This document shows, one piece after another, positions 8,303-16,907 of a stretch of 64,000 nt of DNA. The notes beneath the pieces are model-generated. The model was not told the DNA's origin. It was given only the letters and a program-made list of their open reading frames with translations, and made no database searches. Source of the stretch: Reyranella soli (lineage in GTDB: Bacteria; Pseudomonadota; Alphaproteobacteria; Reyranellales; Reyranellaceae); NCBI RefSeq assembly GCF_007992495.1, contig NZ_BKAJ01000065.1, positions 1-64,000 of the forward strand, given 5' to 3'. The translations under genes and the position numbers were made by a program. Within the stretch, counting starts at the first letter, position 1, and the number at the start of each line of letters is the position of its first letter.

Positions 8303-9385
8303 CTACGCCTTCTTCTCCTCGTGCGGCCCCGCGGCCATCCAGGTCGTCAGCAGGTCGTAGAACACGGCCAGCACGACCGGGCCGACGAACAGGCCGATCA
8401 GGCCGCCTGCCAACGTTCCGCAGATCACGCCGGCCAGGATCACGGGCATCGGCGTCTGCAGGCCGCGCGCCATCAGGATCGGCCGCAGCACATTGTCGAG
8501 CAGCAGCAAGGGCGCGGTGTAGACGGTGAAGATCGCCGCCGTCAGGAGGGGCATGGTGAACCAGGCCCAGATGATGACCGGGACCATGACGATGTTGGGC
8601 CCGACCTGGACGATCGCCAGCACCAGGCAGACGAAGGTGAGCGCACCCGCGAACGGCACGCCAGCAACCAGCATGCCGAGTCCCAGCAAGGCCGCCTGCA
8701 ACAGCGCCACGCCGATCACGCCCTGAGAGACGTTGCGGATGGTCGAGCCCGCGATCTCGACGAAATGGCGGCCGCGCGCGTCGGCAATGCGCCCGGCGAG
8801 GCCGGTCACGGTGACGCTCAACCGGTCCGAATAGGCAAGCAGGACGCCGGCGATGATGATCGCCGCCGCGAACTGCAGCACCTCGAAGGCGACACCGGCG
8901 GCGATGCTGCCGACGAAGCGGCCGAACGAGGTGATCTGCGTGACATGGGCGGTAAGAAAAGAGCGCGAATCGTTGGCGGCTGCCAGCCAGAAGTCGTGCA
9001 GCCGTTCACCGACCAATGGCCAGCTGCGCACCGATACAGGTGGAGCCGGCAGGACACGGTTGCCCTCCAGCACCATGTGGCCGTAGGCCTCGAGCGTCTC
9101 GATCGCCGACGTCGACAGCAGGATGACGGGCGTCACCAGCAACACCAGCAGCAGGATCGACAGCAGGGTCGCAGCGAGCCACGGCCGCATGCCGGCGCGG
9201 CGGCGCAGCAGGGCATAGAGCGGAAAGACGGCGACCGCGAGGATCACCGACCACAGCAGCAGCGGCGCCACGGGCCGCAACAGCAGCAGGCTGACATAGA
9301 CGACGCCCGCGATCAGTGCGAGGCGCACCGCCATGTCGATGGTGAACCGCGACAACTCGAGCCTGCCTTTTTCCGTGTCGATCAT
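8303..9385 (-). CDS. AI-2E family transporter (PerM/TqsA-like)
   Basis: A 360-aa inner-membrane protein of the AI-2 exporter superfamily. Hydrophobic pairs lie near the N-terminus (residues 14-60, with LLLLRPVAPLLLWSVILAVAV) and around residue 75. A soluble segment follows, and a C-terminal block of helices contains VQVGPNIVMVPVIIW and GLFVGPVVLAVFYDLL, which is the family hallmark. Founders export autoinducer-2 or ions; the cargo here is unknown. GGGGAGA lies 7 nt before the ATG. It is convergent with the preceding operon. Confidence 0.88.
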   Translation of the reverse strand: MIDTEKGRLELSRFTIDMAVRLALIAGVVYVSLLLLRPVAPLLLWSVILAVAVFPLYALLRRRAGMRPWLAATLLSILLLVLLVTPVILLSTSAIETLEAYGHMVLEGNRVLPAPPVSVRSWPLVGERLHDFWLAAANDSRSFLTAHVTQITSFGRFVGSIAAGVAFEVLQFAAAIIIAGVLLAYSDRLSVTVTGLAGRIADARGRHFVEIAGSTIRNVSQGVIGVALLQAALLGLGMLVAGVPFAGALTFVCLVLAIVQVGPNIVMVPVIIWAWFTMPLLTAAIFTVYTAPLLLLDNVLRPILMARGLQTPMPVILAGVICGTLAGGLIGLFVGPVVLAVFYDLLTTWMAAGPHEEKKA

Positions 9386-9549
9386 CGCCGTCTCCCCGCT
9401 TATCCAGGAGCTAGGTCAGACTCCCTGTCTTGATTGTCTACCGAACAGGGCCTTACGCTCCAGCACTACGCAGCGGGGGAAGCGAGGGGCGCATGACTCC
9501 ACCCGACAGTCGTGGGTGACGCGGCACCGGAATTCCGCGACCAGACTAA

Positions 9550-9577
9550 GTCGACCTCCCGATCTTACGGAGGGGAC
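9550..9577 (+). ncRNA. possible small-RNA or leader hairpin sequestering a GGAGG
   Basis: GTC-GA-CCTCC pairs with GGAGG-GGAC across a 9-nt loop (CGATCTTAC). This hides a strong Shine-Dalgarno sequence that stands just before an ATG at 9579. A second hairpin with a T-rich tail follows at 9590-9626. The region lies in a 290-bp space with no clear gene and reads like a short transcript ending in a terminator, or an attenuated leader. Evidence is structural only. Confidence 0.3.
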
Positions 9578-9589
9578 CATGTTCCAAAC

Positions 9590-9626
9590 GAACCCCGCTC
9601 GCTGCCCGTGGGCGGGGTTCCTCTTT
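9590..9626 (+). terminator. hairpin with T-rich tail
   Basis: GAACCCCGC (9590-9598) and GCGGGGTTC (9612-9620) form a perfect 9-bp stem, followed by CTCTTT. On the plus strand this resembles an intrinsic terminator. On the minus strand it lies just after the stop codon of the efflux adaptor gene and could end that operon. The 3' arm is repeated twice more downstream. Confidence 0.45.
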
Positions 9627-9674
9627 GGCGGGGTTCCTCTTTGGCGGGGTTCCTCTTTGGCTGGGTTGCGCTCT
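9611..9674. repeat. tandem repeat, 16-nt unit, three perfect copies plus one degenerate
   Basis: GGCGGGGTTCCTCTTT is repeated exactly at 9611, 9627 and 9643, followed by a degenerate copy (GGCTGGGTTGCGCTCT) that runs into the stop codon of the adaptor gene. The unit is the 3' arm and tail of the hairpin at 9590, so the repeat gives several alternative 3' partners for one 5' arm. It is not a CRISPR: there are no spacers. Confidence 0.85.
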
Positions 9675-10854
9675 AGCGGGAAGCCGCCGCCGGCTTGGCC
9701 GGCGTGACCACGCGCACCGGATCGCCGTCGGCAAGGCCGTCGGGCGGGCTGTCGATGATACGATCGCCGGCCACGAGCCCGCTGGCGATCTCGACGACCT
9801 GGCCGAGGTCGCGGGCGATGGTGATCGGCTTCAACACGACCTTGCTGTTGGCATCGACTGTGGCGACGCGCAGCCCCTTCTGGTCGAAGATCAGCGCGCC
9901 GGCCGGGATGCTGAGCGCCTGCAGGTTGGCCGGCAATTCGATGCGGGTGTTGGCAAACGCCCCCGGCATCAGCTCGCCTGAGCTGTTGTCGACGACGATC
10001 TGCATCCGCGTGGTGCCGCTTTGGGCGTCGACCGCGCGTGACGACGCGTCGACCACGCCGCTGTAGGTCTTGCCGGGATACTCCGGGACGGTGATCTGCA
10101 CCTTGGTGTTGATCCGGACCGCCGGCACGTAGTTCTGCGGCACGCTGACCGAGACCCGCAGCCTGGTGATGTCGGAGATCACGAACAGCGCCAGGCCAGC
10201 GCTGGAATCGGCGTTGATCAGCGCACCGATATCGGTGTTGCGTACCGTGACGATGCCGTCGAACGGCGCCGTCAGGCGCTTGAAGGAATACAGCACTTCC
10301 AGGCGATCGACGGCGGCCTGGGCCGCCTTGGTCAAGGCCTGCTTCACGGTGAGGTCGGCGGTCTTCTCGTCGACCGTCTGACGGGAAACGGTGTTGGCGC
10401 CGCCCAGCTGCTGCCAGCGGCCCGCCGTCACCGTCGCCAATGCCTCTGCCGCCTGCGCGCTGGCGAGCGCTGCCTTGGCCTGCAGGAGCTGCTGGTCGAG
10501 ATCGGGCGCCTCGATCTCGGCCAGGAGCTGTCCTGCCTTCACGGAAGAGCCGATGTCGACGTGGTACGCCTTCAGGAAGCCGCCGACGCGGGCATAGATC
10601 GGCGCCCGGATGTAGGCCTCGAGCCGGCCCGGCAGGTCGAGCGTAGCCTGGTTGGCGCTGTTGGCCGGCTGCACGACGCTGACCACGGGAATGGCCTGGG
10701 CGTCGGTCCATTGCTTGAGCTTGGCCTCGCTGGCGTTGCGGTTCCACAAGCCGCTGGCCACGACCAGGACGACGACCAGCAGCCCGGCCAGGCCGGCGAT
10801 GGCGAGGCCGCGCCGTGGCTTGCGGGGAGCGCCGGGTGGTGACTCAGGCGGCAT
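9673..10854 (-). CDS. RND efflux periplasmic adaptor (HlyD/AcrA family)
   Basis: A 393-aa membrane fusion protein that links the inner-membrane RND pump to an outer-membrane channel. A cytoplasmic basic start (RKPRRG) leads into one membrane anchor, LAIAGLAGLLVVVLVVASGLW. The lipoyl half-motifs are ARVGGFLKAYHVDIGSSVKAGQ and the LTAPFDGIVTVRNTDIGALI strand, with an alpha-hairpin between them that is rich in Ala, Gln and Leu. The ATG at 10854 overlaps the end of the RND gene by 11 nt, so the two are translationally coupled. No outer-membrane component is encoded here. Confidence 0.9.
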   Translation of the reverse strand: MPPESPPGAPRKPRRGLAIAGLAGLLVVVLVVASGLWNRNASEAKLKQWTDAQAIPVVSVVQPANSANQATLDLPGRLEAYIRAPIYARVGGFLKAYHVDIGSSVKAGQLLAEIEAPDLDQQLLQAKAALASAQAAEALATVTAGRWQQLGGANTVSRQTVDEKTADLTVKQALTKAAQAAVDRLEVLYSFKRLTAPFDGIVTVRNTDIGALINADSSAGLALFVISDITRLRVSVSVPQNYVPAVRINTKVQITVPEYPGKTYSGVVDASSRAVDAQSGTTRMQIVVDNSSGELMPGAFANTRIELPANLQALSIPAGALIFDQKGLRVATVDANSKVVLKPITIARDLGQVVEIASGLVAGDRIIDSPPDGLADGDPVRVVTPAKPAAASR

Positions 10855-13800
10855 GGGGAACTCCAGGGGCAGCAGCGGCCACGGTCTTGCCGTGGTGGCG
10901 GTGAACGACGCTGAACACGACCGGGACGAAGATGAGCGTGGCGACCGTTGCAAAGATCAGGCCGCCGATGACGGCGCGGCCGAGCGGCGCATTCTGCTCG
11001 CCGCCCTCGCCCAGGCCGAGCGCCATGGGCGCCATGCCGATGATCATGGCGAGCGCCGTCATGAGCACCGGCCGGAAGCGGACATAGCCCGCTTCGAGCG
11101 CCGCCTGGGTGGCGTCACCGAGCTCGGCCAGCCGCTCGCGCGCGAAGCTCACCACCAGCACGGAGTTGGCCGTGGCCACGCCCATGCACATGATCGCCCC
11201 GGTCAACGCCGGCACCGACAAGGTCGTGTACGTCGCAAACAGCATCCAGACGATGCCGGCGAGCGCCGCCGGCAGGGCCGTGATGATGACGAAGGGATCG
11301 CTCCACGACTGGAAGTTCACGACGATCAGCAGGTAGATCAGCACGATCGCACCCAGGAGGCCGAACAGCAGGCCGGAGAAGGCGCTCTCCATGGTCCTGA
11401 CCTGGCCCTGTATCTTGACGGCGCGGATGCGCGGTGACTGCTGCGGGGCGAGTTCGGCGATGATCTTGCGCACGTCGGCAGCCACGGCGCCAAGGTCGCG
11501 ATCCTGCACCGCGGCGTAGATCTGGACCATGCCCTGCAGGTCCTGCTGCGAGACCACGGCGTTGGCGGTGTCGCGCCGGACATCGGCGATGCCGCCCAGC
11601 ACCTGGAGCTGGCTGGCGGCAGGGGCGGCGATCGGCAGGTTGGAGAGCGCCGACAGCGAATCCAGCCGGTACTGCGGTGTCTGCAGCACGATGCCGTAGG
11701 ACACTCCATTGGCCGGATTGAGCCAGTAGGTCGGCGCGACCTGGCTCGAGCCCGCAAGGTTCACGACCAGCGAGTTGGTGACGTCGCGAGTGGTGAGGCC
11801 CACGTACTGGGCGCGCGTTCGGTCGATATCGACCGCAAACACCGGTGCGCCGCGCGACTGCTGGATGCGCGCATCGACCACGCCCGGCACCTGACGAATA
11901 CGCGCCAGCAAGCGGTTGGCGTGCTCGAAGTTGGCCTTGAGGTCGGAGCCGCGGACCTGGACGTCGATCGGCGACGGCGCGCCGAAGTTCAGGATCTGGC
12001 TGATGATGTCGGCTGGCAGGAACGAGAAGGTGAAACCCGGGAAGCGCTCGGGCAGCTGCTCGCGCAGCACGCGCACATAGTCGGCGGTGGGGCCATGGTG
12101 CTCGGTGAGCTTGATCTGGATGTCGCCGTCCTGCGGCCCGATCGTGCCGGTGTTGTTGTAGGTCATGTTGATGCCGCTCACCGGCATGCCGACATTGTCG
12201 GCGATCGTCGCGATCTCCTGTGGCGGGATGATCTGGCGGATCGCCTTCTGGATCTGGGCGAACTGGTTGGCCGCCTCCTCGACGCGCGTACCGATCGGCG
12301 CACGGGCATGCATCAGGATCTGGCCGGAATCGACAGCCGGGAAGAAGTTCTGGCCGAGGAACGGCGCCAGCGCGAACGAGGACAGGACGAAGGCCATGAA
12401 CCCCGTGATAAAGAGGCCCCGGCGAGCCAGCGCCATCGCCAGCAGGTCGCGGTAGACGGTGCGGAAACGCTCGAAGCGCACCTCGAAGCCGCGCTGAAAG
12501 AGCACCAGCGGATTGCGTGTCGGCGGCTTCTCGCCATGGGCATGGTCATGCGGCTTCAGGAGGTAGTTCGCCATGGTCGGCACCAGCGTGCGCGACAGGA
12601 CGAACGAGCAGATCATGGCGAACATGACCGCTTCGGCCATCGGCACGAACAGGAAGCGGGCGACGCCCTCGAGGAAGAACATCGGCACGAACACGATGCA
12701 GATGCAGAGCAGCGATACGAAGGCCGGCGTCACGATCTGCCGCGCGCCGTCCATGATCGCGGTCTCGACGTCCTTGCCCTGCTCGAGATGCCAGTTGATG
12801 TTCTCGATGGTGACCGTGGCGTCGTCGACCAGGATGCCGACGGCGAGCGCCAGCCCGCCCAGGGTCATGATGTTCAGCGTCTCGCCGAACGCCGACAGCA
12901 GCGCGATCGAGCCCAGGATGGCCAGTGGAATCGAGGTGGCGATGATCACCGTCGAGCGCCAGCTGCCGAGGAACAGCAGGATCATCAGGCTGGTCAGCAC
13001 GGCGGCGATGACGGCCTCGAACGCCACGCCGCCGATCGCGCCCTCCACGAACAGCGACTGGTCGCCCAGGATGGCGATCGAGACGTTGTCGGGCAGCGAC
13101 TTGCGCAGCTCCTCGACGCGCTGCTTGATGCCGTCGATGATAGCGAGCGTCGACACCGAGCCGTTCTTCAGCACCTGCAGAAGCACCGAGCGACTGCCGT
13201 CGACATGCACGATGTTGGTCTGCGGCGGGTTGCCGTCGCGCACCTGCGCCACGTCGCGCAAGTAGACCATGGCGCCGTTGGCGGTGAAGACCGGCAGGTC
13301 GGCCAGCGCCTGGAAGTCGGCCGGCGCGTTGTTGAGCTGGATGGCGTATTCGTAACTGCCGATCTTCTGCGTGCCGACCGGCGTCAGCAGGTTCTGGGCG
13401 GCCAGCGCATTGGCGACGTCGTTGGCCGACAGGCCGCGCGCCTGCAGGGCACCGGGATCGAGGTCGATCTGGATCTGGCGGAACTTGCCGCCGAAGGGGA
13501 ATGGGATGGCCGCCCCCGGCACGGTGACCAGCGGCGTGCGCACAGTGTTGATCGCGATGTCGAACACCGCCTGCTCCGACACGCCCTTGCCGGCCAGCGC
13601 CAGCTGGATGATCGGCACCGTCGAGGCGTTGTAGTTCAGGATCAGAGGCGGCGTGATGTTGGGCGGCATCTGCTTCAGCACGGTCTGCGAAATCGCCGTG
13701 ACCTGCGCGTTGGCGGTGCGGATGTCGGTGCCCGGCTGGAAGAACACCTTCACGATGCCGATGCCGGTGTAGGACGTGCCCTCGATGTGCTCGATGTCGT

Positions 13801-14029
13801 TGACGGTGGTGGTGAGCGAGCGCTGGAAGTTCAGCATCACGCGGCCCGACATCTGGTCGGGCGGCAAGCCGGTGTACTGCCAGACGACGGCGATCACCGG
13901 GATGCGGATTTCGGGGAAGATGTCGGTCGGCGTCCGCATCGCGGAAAGCGGACCGACGATAAGGATCAGGAGCGCAAGAACAACGAACGTGTAGGGCCGC
14001 TTCAGGGCGACACGAACCAGAGCCAGCAT
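10844..14029 (-). CDS. RND multidrug efflux permease (AcrB/HAE1 family)
   Basis: A 1061-aa proton-driven RND pump of normal length. TM1 is near residues 12-30 (YTFVVLALLILIVGPLSAMR). The periplasmic porter begins RIPVIAVVWQYTGLPPDQM. TM4 carries the proton-relay GGLALAVGILVDDATVTIEN with the Asp pair, and the second half mirrors this with TGAIMCMGVATANSVLVVSFARERL. The DD pair and the GxxxDD context support a working pump. Transcription runs from the pump to the adaptor, the reverse of the common acrA-acrB order, and no regulator is adjacent. The substrates cannot be read from sequence. Confidence 0.92.
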   Translation of the reverse strand: MLALVRVALKRPYTFVVLALLILIVGPLSAMRTPTDIFPEIRIPVIAVVWQYTGLPPDQMSGRVMLNFQRSLTTTVNDIEHIEGTSYTGIGIVKVFFQPGTDIRTANAQVTAISQTVLKQMPPNITPPLILNYNASTVPIIQLALAGKGVSEQAVFDIAINTVRTPLVTVPGAAIPFPFGGKFRQIQIDLDPGALQARGLSANDVANALAAQNLLTPVGTQKIGSYEYAIQLNNAPADFQALADLPVFTANGAMVYLRDVAQVRDGNPPQTNIVHVDGSRSVLLQVLKNGSVSTLAIIDGIKQRVEELRKSLPDNVSIAILGDQSLFVEGAIGGVAFEAVIAAVLTSLMILLFLGSWRSTVIIATSIPLAILGSIALLSAFGETLNIMTLGGLALAVGILVDDATVTIENINWHLEQGKDVETAIMDGARQIVTPAFVSLLCICIVFVPMFFLEGVARFLFVPMAEAVMFAMICSFVLSRTLVPTMANYLLKPHDHAHGEKPPTRNPLVLFQRGFEVRFERFRTVYRDLLAMALARRGLFITGFMAFVLSSFALAPFLGQNFFPAVDSGQILMHARAPIGTRVEEAANQFAQIQKAIRQIIPPQEIATIADNVGMPVSGINMTYNNTGTIGPQDGDIQIKLTEHHGPTADYVRVLREQLPERFPGFTFSFLPADIISQILNFGAPSPIDVQVRGSDLKANFEHANRLLARIRQVPGVVDARIQQSRGAPVFAVDIDRTRAQYVGLTTRDVTNSLVVNLAGSSQVAPTYWLNPANGVSYGIVLQTPQYRLDSLSALSNLPIAAPAASQLQVLGGIADVRRDTANAVVSQQDLQGMVQIYAAVQDRDLGAVAADVRKIIAELAPQQSPRIRAVKIQGQVRTMESAFSGLLFGLLGAIVLIYLLIVVNFQSWSDPFVIITALPAALAGIVWMLFATYTTLSVPALTGAIMCMGVATANSVLVVSFARERLAELGDATQAALEAGYVRFRPVLMTALAMIIGMAPMALGLGEGGEQNAPLGRAVIGGLIFATVATLIFVPVVFSVVHRHHGKTVAAAAPGVPHAA

Positions 14030-14201
14030 GTGGCCTTACTTCCCCACTCTACAGGTGCCGCCCGACTCCCCAGCAACCGGCGGCGCGATCATCGGACCAT
14101 GAGGCGTATCGCCTGTCGAGGCGATATTGCCCCAGCTTCGTGCATGGCTCAGGGTTAAGCTTGCATAGGCAATCACCGCTGCGTGAGGGGGAATTCGGGT
14201 C

Positions 14202-15800
14202 ATGGCCGACTATGACTACATCATCGTGGGTGCGGGCTCGGCGGGCGGCGCCCTGGCAGCACGGCTGAGCGAGAGCCCGGCCAACAAGGTCCTGCTGCTG
14301 GAGGCCGGCGCGCGCAGCCACCCCTACTCCCGCATGCCCCTCTCGTTCGGCCTCCTGATCGAGCATCCGACGGCCAACTGGTGCTACCAGTCCGAACCGG
14401 AACCCAACACGGCCAACCGAACGATCCCGGTACCGCGTGGAAAACTTCTGGGCGGCTCGAGCTCGATCAACGGGCTGGTCTGGGTGCGCGGCCAGCCGCT
14501 CGACTTCGATACCTGGGCGCAGATGGGCTGTCGCGGCTGGAGCTGGCGCGACGTGGCGCCGGTCTTCACACGCATCGAGAACTTCGTCGACGGCGACGGC
14601 AGCAACGGTCGCGGCACGGCGGGCCCGCTCAAGGTCTCGACGGTGCCCGACCAGAACCCGCTCTACGACGCGCTGTTCGCCGCTTCCAAGGCTGCGGGCT
14701 TCAAGCTCAACCCCGACTACAACAGCGAGGACCAGGAAGGCGTCGTCAAGACCCAGACCTCGATCTACAAAGGCCGGCGCATGAGCGTCGCCCATTGCTA
14801 CATCGAACCAGCGATGAAGCGCTCCTCCAACCTCCATGTCGTCACCGACGCCTTTACTTTGCGCCTGCTGCTCGAGGGCAAGCGCTGCGTCGGCGTCGAG
14901 TACGAGAAGGACGGCAAGGTGGTGCAGGCCAAGGCGCGCGAGACCATCCTGTCGGCGGGCGGCGTCGCCAGCCCGCAGATCCTCGAACTGTCGGGCATCG
15001 GCCAGCCCGAACTGCTGAAGAAGCACGGCATCGAGGTGAAGCACGAGCTGAAGGCGGTGGGCGAGAATTTCCGCGACCACATCAACGCCCGCATCATCTG
15101 GAAGGTGAAAGATCCGCGCGTCTCCTACAACCACATGGCCCGCGGCATCGGCGCCATGACGCAGATGATGAAGTACCTGGCGACCGGCGGCGGCTTCATG
15201 AGCCTGCCCTCGGCGCCGTTGCTCGCCTTCCTCAAGACGCGGCCCGAGCTCGAAACGCCCGACGTGCAGATGCACCTCGTGCCCTACTCCATCAAGGACC
15301 CCAAGACACGCAAGCTGCAGGACTTCCCGTCGATGACGATCGCCTGCTACCAGCTGCGGCCCGAGAGCCTGGGCACGATCCATATCCGGTCACCCGATCC
15401 CAAGGCGCAGCCCGCGATCCGCTTCAACTTCCTGGCCGATCCGATCGACCAGGCGGCGATGGTCGGCGGCTTCCGCATGATGCGGAAGATCGTCGATGCG
15501 GCGCCGATGGACGCCTATCGCGGCGAGGAGTTCTCGCCTGGGTCCTCGGTGCAGACCGACGAGCAGATCCTGACCTGGATCCGCAACAACTCGCAGACCG
15601 CCTATCACCCGATCGGCACCTGCCGCATGGGCCCGGCCGGCCCGACGACGGTGGTCGACGACAAGCTGAAGGTGCACGGGCTGGAGGGACTGCGCGTGGC
15701 CGACGCCTCGATCTTCCCGACCATGCCCTCGGGCAACACCAATGCGCCGTCGATCATGGTGGGCGAGAAGATGGCGGATATCCTGAAGGCGGCGGCTTAG
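14202..15800 (+). CDS. GMC family FAD oxidoreductase (choline dehydrogenase-like)
   Basis: A 532-aa glucose-methanol-choline oxidoreductase. The FAD dinucleotide fold is DYIIVGAGSAGGALAARLSE at the N-terminus. The first signature is GKLLGGSSSINGLVWVRG, the second is ILSAGGVASPQILELSGIG, and the catalytic His is in YHPIGTCRMG with the usual C-terminal NTNAPSIMVGEKMADIL. It oxidises an alcohol to an aldehyde or acid. The family includes choline and polyethylene-glycol dehydrogenases, and the substrate is not determinable. GAGGGGGA precedes the ATG. It appears monocistronic, between the efflux operon and a repeat. Confidence 0.92.
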   Translation: MADYDYIIVGAGSAGGALAARLSESPANKVLLLEAGARSHPYSRMPLSFGLLIEHPTANWCYQSEPEPNTANRTIPVPRGKLLGGSSSINGLVWVRGQPLDFDTWAQMGCRGWSWRDVAPVFTRIENFVDGDGSNGRGTAGPLKVSTVPDQNPLYDALFAASKAAGFKLNPDYNSEDQEGVVKTQTSIYKGRRMSVAHCYIEPAMKRSSNLHVVTDAFTLRLLLEGKRCVGVEYEKDGKVVQAKARETILSAGGVASPQILELSGIGQPELLKKHGIEVKHELKAVGENFRDHINARIIWKVKDPRVSYNHMARGIGAMTQMMKYLATGGGFMSLPSAPLLAFLKTRPELETPDVQMHLVPYSIKDPKTRKLQDFPSMTIACYQLRPESLGTIHIRSPDPKAQPAIRFNFLADPIDQAAMVGGFRMMRKIVDAAPMDAYRGEEFSPGSSVQTDEQILTWIRNNSQTAYHPIGTCRMGPAGPTTVVDDKLKVHGLEGLRVADASIFPTMPSGNTNAPSIMVGEKMADILKAAA

Positions 15801-15808
15801 GTCCTCTT

Positions 15809-15947
15809 GCCGGACCGCGGGCCTCCAGGCCCGCTCATGGTCTTCTAGACCACGAGCCTCCGGCTCGCTCATGAATCTTGAGCGCGCAGGATGCGCGCGG
15901 TCCGGAAGACCATGAGCATGAGCGGGCCTGGAGGCCTGCGGTCCGGC
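15809..15947. repeat. composite inverted repeat, family A copy 2
   Basis: The outer arms GCCGGACCGCGGGCCTCCAG... and its complement enclose a second, smaller inverted repeat, so the element looks like one family A hairpin inserted into another. The inner part reads GAGCCTCCGGCTCGCTCATG. The arms are less perfect than in the copy at 6113. It fills the space between the GMC gene and the FkbM gene and may terminate transcription from the left. Confidence 0.75.
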
Positions 15948-16028
15948 GAGAATATCACCGCCTGATCACTCCCCGATGGCGCACCCCCCTCCTACGTTCA
16001 AGTCCCGACCGCGACGTGAGGGACGATC

Positions 16029-16907
16029 ATGAGCATGACCGCCAGGGCTGAAGGGTCGACAACGGGTGGGCGCACCGGCGGTGGAGTCTACAGGGAGGCA
16101 CGGCAGGCGTTGCGGTCGCTCTGCCCGCAGGCGTTGCTCAACTGGCGCGAGGCGCGCTTCTACGGCCGCTACGGCGAAGTCGAGCTGCACCTGCTGGAAT
16201 TCCTGTGCCGGCCCGATCGGGACGCCATCGATGTCGGCGCCAACGACGGCAGCTACGTCCACTATCTGCGCCGCCATGCCCGCCGCGTGATCGCCTTCGA
16301 ACCCATGCCCAGTCTGGCCGACGCACTGCGCGCCAAGTTCCGGACCGGCGTCGACATCCAATCCATCGCCTTGTCCGACCGCGCCGGCACCGTCGAGCTG
16401 CACATGCCGGTGGTCGACGGCGTCACGGTGACAGGCTGCTCGACCGTCTCGCCGACCGCCTCCGCCACCTATCCTGACCACCGCGCCATTGAAGTCCCGA
16501 TGGCCACGCTCGACGGCGTCTATGAAGGCAATGTCGGCTTCATCAAGATCGACGTCGAAGGCCACGAGCAGGCCGTGCTCGACGGCGCGATACAGACCAT
16601 CCGCCGCTGCCGGCCACGGCTCCTGGTCGAGGTCGACGAGCGACTGTCGCCGGGCGGACTCGTGCGCGCCAAGGCCTATTTCAGGGACCTCGACTATCGC
16701 GGCTACTTCGTCCAGGCCGGCCACATCGAGCCGATCGGCCTGTTCTCCGCCGCCGCGCTGCAGAACCCGGACAATCTGCCCGACCTCACGGCGCCGCTGC
16801 AACAGCGCCAGCGCTTCGGCCGCTATATCTACAATTTCATCTTCCTGCCGCGAGATGAGCCGATCGAGACTCTGCGGCAAATGTCGAAACGTCTTTCCGA
16901 GCTGTAG
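16029..16907 (+). CDS. FkbM family methyltransferase
   Basis: A 292-aa SAM-dependent methyltransferase of the FkbM type. Motif I is AIDVGANDGSYVHYLRRHA near residue 65, followed by VIAFEPMPSLADALR. The second domain mark GFIKIDVEGHEQAVLDGA lies near residue 177. FkbM proteins O-methylate sugars and polyketides, and here the neighbours are glycan genes, so a sugar O-methyltransferase is the likely role. GAGGGA precedes the ATG. The last 71 bp overlap the end of the convergent glycosyltransferase gene. Confidence 0.88.
   Translation: MSMTARAEGSTTGGRTGGGVYREARQALRSLCPQALLNWREARFYGRYGEVELHLLEFLCRPDRDAIDVGANDGSYVHYLRRHARRVIAFEPMPSLADALRAKFRTGVDIQSIALSDRAGTVELHMPVVDGVTVTGCSTVSPTASATYPDHRAIEVPMATLDGVYEGNVGFIKIDVEGHEQAVLDGAIQTIRRCRPRLLVEVDERLSPGGLVRAKAYFRDLDYRGYFVQAGHIEPIGLFSAAALQNPDNLPDLTAPLQQRQRFGRYIYNFIFLPRDEPIETLRQMSKRLSEL

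Larger units (their letters stand above)
9579..9707 (+). other. possible 42-codon ORF behind the GGAGG hairpin
   Basis: An ATG at 9579 follows GGAGGGGACC and opens 42 codons (MFQTNPARCPWAGFLFGG at the start). The codons run through the terminator-like hairpin and tandem repeats, and the end overlaps the 3' end of the efflux adaptor gene on the other strand. The strong ribosome site is the only argument for it. The peptide composition follows the DNA repeats and is not convincing as a protein. Confidence 0.15.

Noticed and set aside
8303..9385. Quorum-sensing system based on the AI-2E family name
   Set aside because: The family name reflects one member. No luxS or lsr genes are in the window, so no signalling role is claimed.
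9611..9674. CRISPR-like short repeats
   Set aside because: The 16-nt units are directly adjacent with no spacers, and no cas gene is present.
11921..14158. 745-codon plus-strand frame across the RND pump gene
   Set aside because: Antisense of a clear RND permease. The translation is Asp-, Arg- and His-rich with no domain motif.
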